Positions 38,801-45,320 of a stretch of DNA of 64,000 nt are shown in pieces (the first letter of the stretch is position 1; every line of letters starts with the position of its first letter). A program made the translations under genes and the position numbers. Origin of the DNA: Micromonospora parva (lineage in GTDB: Bacteria > Actinomycetota > Actinomycetes > Mycobacteriales > Micromonosporaceae); contig NZ_JNZS01000007.1 of assembly GCF_000718515.1 (NCBI RefSeq), positions 403,664 to 467,663 of the forward strand, in the 5' to 3' direction. Below the pieces are notes generated by a model. The model was not told the origin of the DNA. It saw only the letters and a list, made by a program, of their open reading frames with translations, and did no database searches.

Positions 38801-38955
38801 GGTCTGCTCTGCAGCGCATTCGCGGGTGAGCCGTGGCCGACGTCAATGCGGCACTCCGACTCCATCTGCCTGCTCCCGCGCAGGCATCGGGGGATCCTAA
38901 CGATGGGATGGACAAGAACACCGCAAAGGGAGGTTCTCCCGCGCACGCGAAGAAG
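35819..38955 (+). CRISPR. type I-E CRISPR array 2, ~49 repeats plus decayed tail
   Basis: Thirty-seven repeats from 35819 to 38015 follow an exact 61-bp period. Twelve more reach 38745 with one-base irregularities and substitutions. At least three heavily decayed repeats follow at about 38804, 38869 and 38930. The repeat is the same 28-mer as in array 1. Decay is restricted to the leader-distal end, so the oldest spacers lie toward cas2. The tail ends about 60 bases from the cas2 stop. Confidence 0.97.
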
Positions 38956-39014
38956 GTCAGAACTCCAGCCGCCGGATGCAAGGGCCGAAGTCAGCTCCTC
39001 GCGCCTTGCTTTTA

Positions 39015-39371
39015 CTACGCCGGACGTCCGCGCTTCCCAAACCGGCGGCGCCTTGCTGCTTTGCTCCAGCCGCCGGGTATCGCAGGATTGACGATCGGGT
39101 CAACAGGGCGACGCATCAAGGTCACCCCATCGAGATCCACAGGCACCCAGTGATGGTCGTGGGCCACGAACGAGAGCCGCTGCTCACCGGGGACCTGGTA
39201 GACCAACAGAGCGCGGCCAACGCCTGCCATCTCGGTCACCCGAGTCCACAACCTGTCTCGCACTCGGGTGCTGACGTGCCCCACGTACACACCTGCGGTC
39301 AGCTCCAACAGCCACTGCGTCAAGTGCCCACGCAGCCCAGGTGGGCACGCAGTCAGGATGATGACGGTCAT
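39015..39371 (-). CDS. cas2: CRISPR adaptation protein Cas2, type I-E
   Basis: The 118-residue protein matches I-E Cas2: MTVIILTACPPGLRGHLTQW, ELTAGVYVGHVSTRVRDRLW and an RALLVYQ strand. It forms the central dimer of the Cas1-Cas2 integrase that inserts new spacers. Its start overlaps the cas1 stop by one base (TGATG). An extended Arg-rich C-terminal tail is present. Confidence 0.95.
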   Translation of the reverse strand: MTVIILTACPPGLRGHLTQWLLELTAGVYVGHVSTRVRDRLWTRVTEMAGVGRALLVYQVPGEQRLSFVAHDHHWVPVDLDGVTLMRRPVDPIVNPAIPGGWSKAARRRRFGKRGRPA

Positions 39372-40321
39372 CAGAAGTCGACCTCACCGATGTCGGCGTA
39401 GTTGCGGCCCGCAGTGAATTCGATGCCGCTGTCGTCCCAGAGGCGGAGGGAATCCTCGTCCTCAATCTCACCGCCGGGCTGCGGCTGGAGGAGCAACATC
39501 CGGATATCACGGACGCAACGCGCGAGGATCGCGCCGTCATGAACACGGTCGCGTACGGCCCGTCGGGTGTCCGCGCCGATGTCAGTCGAACCGCTCGCCA
39601 CCACGTCGAAGGCGACGGGGATGGTGATCTCCGCCTTGTAAAGGTCAGCGATGTCGTATACGAAGGCGCGCTCATGCCCAGTGTGCACGAATCCGAGCCC
39701 GGGTGCGGCACCAAGCGCGACGATGACGGCGTGCACGATGCCGTACAAGCAGGCGTGTGCGGCTGATAATGCCTGGTTGATGGGGTCGCCAGCAGCGAAG
39801 TCGGCCTGGTCGTAGTCACGGTGACTCCAGGCGACCCCGCTTCTCTGGGAGTGTTCACGGTAGGTCCGGCGGACGCGTGCGCCTTCCTTGCCACGTAGTT
39901 GCTGCATGGTGAGATTGGCGGTGCTCTCACCCGGGAAGCGCATCGCGTACATGGTGCGGGCGACGGCGAGCCGGCGATCACGGTGACTGACCGCAGCGGC
40001 CTGTGCAAGGAGCAGCCGGCTGGAGGCTGCGAGTGAGCGACCGTGGGCGTAGTAGCGCACGCCCCGCTCGCCGACCCAGATGGCAGTGGCACCGTGGTCG
40101 GCGAGCAAAGCGATGGCCTGGTGGGTGATGCTGGTTCCAGGTCCGAGCAGCAGTACGCCCACTGCTGCGGCCGGGATGTGCACCACGCCTCGGTCATCGG
40201 TGGCGGTGATCGCGTTGCTGTCTCTGTGGATCACGCTGCGCTCGAGGTAGAGGAAGCTGATTCGGTCCTCAGCGCGGGTCAGATCGGCAAGTTCGGCTGG
40301 CGGTACACCTGGGATCTTCAT
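39371..40321 (-). CDS. cas1: CRISPR integrase Cas1, type I-E
   Basis: The 316-residue protein keeps the metal-binding triad: Glu146 in LRGKEGARVRR, His213 in FVHTGHERAF and Asp226 in VYDIADLYK, matching Glu141/His208/Asp221 of E. coli Cas1. It catalyses spacer integration next to the leader. It starts at ATG 40321, 14 bases after the cas6e stop, and is coupled to cas2. An intact triad and long arrays suggest adaptation was recently active. Confidence 0.96.
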   Translation of the reverse strand: MKIPGVPPAELADLTRAEDRISFLYLERSVIHRDSNAITATDDRGVVHIPAAAVGVLLLGPGTSITHQAIALLADHGATAIWVGERGVRYYAHGRSLAASSRLLLAQAAAVSHRDRRLAVARTMYAMRFPGESTANLTMQQLRGKEGARVRRTYREHSQRSGVAWSHRDYDQADFAAGDPINQALSAAHACLYGIVHAVIVALGAAPGLGFVHTGHERAFVYDIADLYKAEITIPVAFDVVASGSTDIGADTRRAVRDRVHDGAILARCVRDIRMLLLQPQPGGEIEDEDSLRLWDDSGIEFTAGRNYADIGEVDF

Positions 40322-40335
40322 TGGTCAGCCTGGCG

Positions 40336-41001
40336 TCAGCTGGTGGGTGCAAGCGTGAGCAACCCGCAGCCGTACGCCTTTGCATGCCCGATCCCGCTGG
40401 TCAGCGTTCGGCGGAAGGCATCCGCGTCGGTGACCTGGAGGATGCCGTCGTAGGTGACGGTGGTCAGGGTGACGGTGCCCATGCCGCGCTTGAAGGCTTG
40501 CGTCTGGCTGTGGTGCAGCCGCAGGTTCGGGCGTCCGTCTTGCTGATGTGCCAGCGCGAATCCGTTTCGGTCGGCTCGGCTTGCCAGCCATTGCAACTGC
40601 GCGTCCTCGCGCAGGAAGCCGAAGCGCTGCGTTTCCTTCGAATCACTGGTCTTGCGGCCGCTGTGGGTTGGGTTGGCGGTCAGTCGGAACGCCCACTCCT
40701 GGCCCGCGCTCAACGAGAGGAGCAGACCGTCGTAGTCGCGGGTCACCCACGTCTCGGTAGTCGGCCAACCGGCCTGCTCGACGAGATGGGTGAGGTCGGG
40801 ACGGCCAGGGCTGACGACGTAGAGGTAGACGGTCGCGGGCGCTGACGTGTCGAGCCGCCACAACGTACGGGCGCCGTCCCGCTCGTGATCCTCGGGGTTA
40901 GCGAAGGCCGAGCGGACCGCGGCGTGTATGGCATGCGGTGATGACAGCAGCTTCCGCGCGCCCCTGCGGGCCGGGTTGATCTGGAACCGGGTAAGGAACA
41001 A
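40336..41001 (-). CDS. cas6e: crRNA endonuclease Cas6e (CasE)
   Basis: The 221-residue protein has the I-E Cas6e layout: MFLTRFQINPARRGARKLLS with the conserved N-terminal Arg, AIHAAVRSAF with the catalytic-type His, and a Gly-rich C-terminal loop GIGHAKAYGCGLLTLAP. It cuts the repeat hairpin 3' of the stem to leave the GUGAUCC handle and remains bound in Cascade. It lies two bases after cas5. Confidence 0.95.
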   Translation of the reverse strand: MFLTRFQINPARRGARKLLSSPHAIHAAVRSAFANPEDHERDGARTLWRLDTSAPATVYLYVVSPGRPDLTHLVEQAGWPTTETWVTRDYDGLLLSLSAGQEWAFRLTANPTHSGRKTSDSKETQRFGFLREDAQLQWLASRADRNGFALAHQQDGRPNLRLHHSQTQAFKRGMGTVTLTTVTYDGILQVTDADAFRRTLTSGIGHAKAYGCGLLTLAPTS

Positions 41002-41003
41002 CG

Positions 41004-41705
41004 TCAGCCTCCCAGCAGGCTTAGCGGGTCATGCTCGACAACGTCTGCCCGATCCGAGCGATCGTTGGTGACGTCTACGTGCCGGCGCAGAACCGACCGC
41101 CACGTGTGTTGCCGATGCGCTGGATCGAAGCTGACCGGCTCGTCAGGCACGGTCTCAGTGACCGGCTCGCCGGGTCGGGCGTCCCTGATGATCTCCAGCC
41201 GGACCGTCCGGGCTGCCTTGCGTCGGTACCAGTCAGCGGCGAGCCAAGGCCATGAGGCCAGGGCATTGTCGAGAGTCTCCTTGTGGACGCCGAGGCTGAT
41301 GGGCCCGATCGGCGGGCAGGAGCGGCGGCCAAGGTAGAGGGGAAACTGCGGCCGGCTCAGTGCCTCCGCCAGGCCGTGCAGCAGCTCGCTCTCCCCGCTG
41401 ACGGCGGCGAGGAAGGCTGCGTCGGACAGGTAGAAGCGGTAGGTCAGTGGTGCGCTGAGACGGCCGTCGAGAGAACGGGCGGTCTGAAAGTCCCGCAGGA
41501 TCTGCCCCGGCTGATCGAGCCGTACTCCGAACTCCAGACCGAGCAGGTCGGTGAGCGGCTCGGTACGTCGTACACCTCTGGCTGCCGCGAGCAGCCCGAT
41601 GACGCCGCTCTTGGTCGGTGCGACCTCAGTGCCTCGGCGGGCGAAGCGGCTGGACGACCCCCATGACTGCAGTGGGCCGGCCAGCCGGAGCAGCAGGACG
41701 CTCAT
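41004..41705 (-). CDS. cas5e: Cascade subunit Cas5e (CasD)
   Basis: The 233-residue RAMP protein opens MSVLLLRLAGPLQSWGSSSR FARR, the Cas5e signature, and holds the crRNA 5' handle at the base of Cascade. Its ATG overlaps the cas7 stop as ATGA. Length and the conserved GPLQSWG motif are standard. Confidence 0.95.
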   Translation of the reverse strand: MSVLLLRLAGPLQSWGSSSRFARRGTEVAPTKSGVIGLLAAARGVRRTEPLTDLLGLEFGVRLDQPGQILRDFQTARSLDGRLSAPLTYRFYLSDAAFLAAVSGESELLHGLAEALSRPQFPLYLGRRSCPPIGPISLGVHKETLDNALASWPWLAADWYRRKAARTVRLEIIRDARPGEPVTETVPDEPVSFDPAHRQHTWRSVLRRHVDVTNDRSDRADVVEHDPLSLLGG

Positions 41706-42826
41706 GCCGGCTGGCCGAGCGCTACGCCGACGTGCTCTCCCACTCCGGCGACCAGTTCGCTGAAGCTGACCGCCTTGCCGAGGTCGGCGAGCACAGCGGT
41801 CTTCTCCCCGACCTGGGTGACCCAGCTAGCGACCGGCCGCTCTCCGAAGGCGTTCTCAACTGCCGTGGTGTGCTTGGCCAGGGCTGCTGCGGCCAGTTCG
41901 ACGCGGCCGGCAGCGTTCGTCTCACGGATGGGCGTTTCGAACGCGCCGACGAGATTGATCGGCTGCGAGTCGCGCAGTCTCACCAGTACGGCGTCGGGCA
42001 GCGTCCGGTGGGCGAACGTGTTCTGCTTCCCCGACGGCATGCTGCGCGCGAACGCGACCAGGAATGCCTCGACGGCCGCGCGGGTGGCTGCCGCGTCGCC
42101 GAGGGTGTGATGCAGGGCGTCGACGTCGACTGTGGCGTACCGGTAGAGGGTCGACGAGTTGAACTCGATGGTGCCGATCATCCCGGCGCCGGTCTCGGCG
42201 GCATCGGCCTTTCGGTCGTCCACTGCGGTGAAGTAGTCGAACTCGTTGTCGACCGCATGCACGCTGATGGCGTGGGAGACCTGGCAGGCAGCGTCGACGT
42301 TGATGTCCGTCATGTCCGCCATCATTCGTCCAAACATGGCAATGTCGATCGAGTGATCCGTATTGGCCAACGCTTTGAACCGGGCCTTGTCCAGCGGAGT
42401 GCCGGTGCGCGCCGCTTCCAGCGCGGCGGCGGCAAGGTTGTCCAGCTGCTGGTGGCTGAGGAAGAGCAGGTAGCCGGACTCGACGTCCTTGACCTCGCCC
42501 TTCTTCTTCTCAGCCTTGGCCAGGCCGGAAGCGACGAACACCTCGGCGGCCAGTGCGGACGCGGTCTCGTCGGACTGGCTCGGGTCGAGGGCCTTAATCC
42601 GTGTCGCGAGCGACTCCCCCACGCGCTTGGTTCGCTCGCCGAGCTGGGATCGGTCGAGTAGGCCGGCGAATGCTAGCCGGACGGCTCGCTTCCAGGCCTG
42701 GCTGGAAACGCGTGCACGCCGGACGCCACCATAGACAGCGGTCTTGGGTGACCCAGTGTCGTCGCGGTTGAGGTTGCTGGGCGGCACCGTCTGCAGGGCG
42801 TAGACGTCAATGATGGTGCGGCTCAT
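41702..42826 (-). CDS. cas7e: Cascade backbone subunit Cas7e (CasC)
   Basis: The 374-residue protein opens MSRTIIDVYALQTVPPSNLN RDDTGSPKTAVYGGVRRARVSSQAWKRAVR across the start region, the diagnostic Cas7e sequence (shown here in pieces). Six copies coat the crRNA and their thumbs flip out every sixth base. It overlaps cse2 by four bases. Confidence 0.96.
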   Translation of the reverse strand: MSRTIIDVYALQTVPPSNLNRDDTGSPKTAVYGGVRRARVSSQAWKRAVRLAFAGLLDRSQLGERTKRVGESLATRIKALDPSQSDETASALAAEVFVASGLAKAEKKKGEVKDVESGYLLFLSHQQLDNLAAAALEAARTGTPLDKARFKALANTDHSIDIAMFGRMMADMTDINVDAACQVSHAISVHAVDNEFDYFTAVDDRKADAAETGAGMIGTIEFNSSTLYRYATVDVDALHHTLGDAAATRAAVEAFLVAFARSMPSGKQNTFAHRTLPDAVLVRLRDSQPINLVGAFETPIRETNAAGRVELAAAALAKHTTAVENAFGERPVASWVTQVGEKTAVLADLGKAVSFSELVAGVGEHVGVALGQPA

Positions 42827-43497
42827 GATGGGTCCTCCTCGGAGTTCTCGGTGGCGAGGGTCTGAACGTCTGTGCTCGGCTGGCTGCGGAACGACTCCCG
42901 GCCCCAGATGGCCTGGATCTGCGCACGACCGCCCGGCCGGCGAAGGGTGTAGAGGTCGTCGGCGAGCAGGCCGTAGTCGAGGGGCACCTGGTGCTCGCGC
43001 AGCATGGTGGTGAGACTGCGTAGGTGGTAGATGCTCTCGCGGTAAGTGCTGGCGGTGCCGAGCGCGGCGAAGCGGCGGCGCACCCCTTCCGGGCCGTTGG
43101 ACTTGCGGACGAGGTCAGCCATGGCGAGGCCCAGCCCGCGTCCGTCTACGTGCATCCGCTCCCGGCGTGACTGCTGGTGCAGCGCGTACAGGGTCACTGC
43201 GTCGTGTACCGCGTGCTCGGTGTCGGCCGCCTCTGCATCGTCGGCCGGCCGGTAACCCAGCAGGTGCTCCGGAACCTGCAGGTACCGCTCCAAGGTGAAA
43301 TCGAAGCCCGGAGCTCGGCCGATGCCGCGCCTTAGCCGGGCCAGGGCGCTGACCGCCTCCGGTTGCGATGCGTCGCTTAGCAGTCGCGCCTGCAGGCTCC
43401 CCACGGTGCGGGCGACGTGCTCACCGAGGTCCTTGCGGCGCCGGACCCACGGTTTACGTGCCGGCGCAGGTGGGGGATCAGTCTCCACCACGGTCAT
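42823..43497 (-). CDS. cse2: Cascade small subunit Cse2 (CasB)
   Basis: The 224-residue all-helical protein carries SALARLRRGIGRAPG and ALHQQSRRERMHVDG motifs of Cse2. Two copies stabilise the displaced strand in Cascade. The ATG at 43497 overlaps the cse1 stop as ATGA and has an AGGAGG site, so the longer upstream frame is rejected. The N-terminus has a Pro-rich extension of about 20 residues. Confidence 0.93.
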   Translation of the reverse strand: MTVVETDPPPAPARKPWVRRRKDLGEHVARTVGSLQARLLSDASQPEAVSALARLRRGIGRAPGFDFTLERYLQVPEHLLGYRPADDAEAADTEHAVHDAVTLYALHQQSRRERMHVDGRGLGLAMADLVRKSNGPEGVRRRFAALGTASTYRESIYHLRSLTTMLREHQVPLDYGLLADDLYTLRRPGGRAQIQAIWGRESFRSQPSTDVQTLATENSEEDPS

Positions 43498-45164
43498 GCT
43501 GGTTCCTCCTGCCGTTGTTGCGAAGTCTCGGCCGCCATGGGCAGCGCCTTGGCCAGGCCGACGCGGAACCACGCCTCGGCCTGCGAGCTGGAGTAGTGAA
43601 CGTCTCTGCCGTTTCGATCGACGCCCGCGCGGCCGATCCAGGCCGCTGGCCCGGACGCGGCCACCAGTTCCTCGCCGAGCCGAAGAATGGCTCGGCGCAC
43701 CAACCGCTGCCACGAAGCGCGCTCCCCCGCCGGATCGCTGTCCGGACCCAGGCGCGCCAGCCAGTCACGAAAGTTCTGGTCCAACCGGGCGTACGCCTGC
43801 TCGGCGGCCCGCTCGGCGTCGCCGCTGTCGGTGTCCCGGCTACCGGCCGCGCGGGCCAGGTTGTCAGCGAGCCGACGCAGTACCTTCACCGCGCTCTCGG
43901 CGTCACCTGCGGCGTCGACGGCTGCCGTGCGCAGCGCAGAGTTCTCGACTAGCAGCAGCACATTCATGGTCAGCGCGTCGCTGAACACCTCGTCGACGAC
44001 TGCCTGTTGGGTGCCGTAGGTGACGCTGGTGGCCCTCGGACGAACCCGAAAATCCGACCCGACCACCCCGGTGACAGTCAGTCGGGCTAGCCACTGCACC
44101 ACCATCGGCGAGAGCCGCTGTGGCGGTTCGGCGCCGGGTGGTGGTGGCGCCGGGAGGAGTGTCTGCAAACCACGCCACAGGGCACGGCTGTGGTCATGTG
44201 GCCGCGGTAGGTAGATCGGGGTTCGCTTCTGTTCGCGCTCGCGCGGCCCGCTGCGTCCCCACACGCTCATTGGTTCCAGCAGGTGCCGATCCTGCCAGTC
44301 GAACCTGTCTCCGATAGCGATCATGGCTCCGGTGACGCCACTGGCACCACCGAAGAGCCGGATACGGCGAGACTGCCAGGTGTACAGGCTGAGCAGTCCG
44401 TAGGGGCCGCGGGTCGCATCACTCTCTTCGGAGGCCGTCTGCGGCTCACGCTCCCACACCGGTAGGTCTCGATCGTCGGCCTTTTGCCAGCCAGGAGCGA
44501 TCGGCACCAGGTTGAGCAGCAGCGTTTCCCGCAGAGTCGAACCCTCAAGGTGGACGCCACCCAGCGCGCCAACAGACGCCACGCCGATCGGATAACCTCG
44601 CCCGCCCTTGACCCGTGGGTCTCCGACCGCACCCGTCTTGATGCCGGACGGGTCGAAGGCCTGGCAGTGCACCAACCAGCGGGCGGCCTCGGCCGGCGAG
44701 ATCGACTTCATTCCTTCCCCAGCACGTGTGGTCAGGAACGGAATGCCATTGGGCACGTCAGCGATGAGACGCTCCAGCCCGAACGTGTTGTTCTTGGCCG
44801 CTCGCAGGTCTGCGACCTGGTAGAACGGCTGTTGCGGGTGCAGCAGATCGAAGCGGTCTCTGAACGCTCCGAGGTAGTCGGCTATATCCGCCGCCGGGAG
44901 CTGCGGGGCATGCCACAGTGCCCGCCACGCGCCGTCGCCGGGCGGGCCGCCCGTCGTCCGGTGCAGGACGGCGAGCGCGAGTCGCAAGATCGCGAACGAC
45001 TGCGTGGGCAGCTCGCAGGCGATCATGCGGATGTCGCCGGCCTGTTCGAAGAGGCCGAGCAGCGACACGTCGCGGCGCTGACCCGCAGCGTCCAGCACCG
45101 GAATCCACGCGTCGTCCACCAGCGAGAACCCAGGTACCTGATCGAAGCTTGTCAAGTCTCTCAC
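43494..45164 (-). CDS. cse1: Cascade large subunit Cse1 (CasA/Cas8e)
   Basis: The 556-residue protein matches Cse1: FSLVDDAWIPVLDAAGQRRD, DLLHPQQPFYQV, and a C-terminal four-helix bundle. It recognises the PAM and recruits Cas3. It starts at GTG 45164 behind a 153-bp gap after cas3, the only sizeable gap in the operon. That gap contains an apparent promoter and a CRISPR-like RNA candidate, so cse1 to cas2 can be expressed separately from cas3. Confidence 0.94.
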   Translation of the reverse strand: MRDLTSFDQVPGFSLVDDAWIPVLDAAGQRRDVSLLGLFEQAGDIRMIACELPTQSFAILRLALAVLHRTTGGPPGDGAWRALWHAPQLPAADIADYLGAFRDRFDLLHPQQPFYQVADLRAAKNNTFGLERLIADVPNGIPFLTTRAGEGMKSISPAEAARWLVHCQAFDPSGIKTGAVGDPRVKGGRGYPIGVASVGALGGVHLEGSTLRETLLLNLVPIAPGWQKADDRDLPVWEREPQTASEESDATRGPYGLLSLYTWQSRRIRLFGGASGVTGAMIAIGDRFDWQDRHLLEPMSVWGRSGPREREQKRTPIYLPRPHDHSRALWRGLQTLLPAPPPPGAEPPQRLSPMVVQWLARLTVTGVVGSDFRVRPRATSVTYGTQQAVVDEVFSDALTMNVLLLVENSALRTAAVDAAGDAESAVKVLRRLADNLARAAGSRDTDSGDAERAAEQAYARLDQNFRDWLARLGPDSDPAGERASWQRLVRRAILRLGEELVAASGPAAWIGRAGVDRNGRDVHYSSSQAEAWFRVGLAKALPMAAETSQQRQEEPA

Positions 45165-45177
45165 CGCCGTCTAATCT
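45149..45177 (+). promoter_or_regulatory. plus-strand promoter candidate for CreR-like RNA
   Basis: TTGTCA (45149-45154), 17 bases, then TAATCT (45172-45177) form a near-consensus vegetative promoter on the plus strand, reading toward the pseudo-repeats at 45242-45320. It overlaps the cse1 start region, so it is antisense to the cas operon. Predicted start of transcription is near 45184. Confidence 0.5.
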
Positions 45178-45196
45178 CGACCGAGTCCACTGAACA

Positions 45197-45225
45197 AAGT
45201 AAGCCCACCGTGTACCGACAGGCAA
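45197..45225 (-). promoter_or_regulatory. candidate cse1-cas2 promoter and CreR target site
   Basis: On the minus strand TTGCCT (45225-45220), 17 bases, then TTACTT (45202-45197) is a plausible promoter for cse1. On the plus strand the same DNA has AAG at 45197-45199, followed by TAAGCCCACCGTGT from 45200. This matches the pseudo-spacer of the CreR candidate except at positions 6 and 12. Cascade bound here would cover both promoter boxes. Confidence 0.5.
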
Positions 45226-45241
45226 TAACTGCACATCTGGC

Positions 45242-45320
45242 TGCAACTGCCCTCACAGGAGGGGTGATCCTTAAGCTCACCGGGTCGCAGCCACGCTCCC
45301 CGCGTAGGCGGGGATTCTCA
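45242..45320 (+). ncRNA. CreR-like CRISPR-resembling regulatory RNA candidate
   Basis: The first pseudo-repeat (45242-45270) keeps a small hairpin CCCTC/GAGGG with loop ACAG and the exact array ending GGGGTGATCC. A 22-nt pseudo-spacer follows at 45271-45292. The second pseudo-repeat (45293-45320) reads ACGCTCCCCGCG, then GGCGGGGATTCTCA, with stem CCCCGC/GCGGGG and loop GTAG; its end overlaps the cas3 stop on the opposite strand. Two processable hairpins around one short spacer, outside any array, with a guide matching the adjacent cas promoter, is the CreR layout. Expression and function are inferred. Confidence 0.6.

Noticed and set aside
39184..40197. A 337-codon minus-strand frame overlapping cas1
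   Set aside because: Low-complexity Ser/Thr/Pro product in the wrong frame of cas1, which has its catalytic triad.
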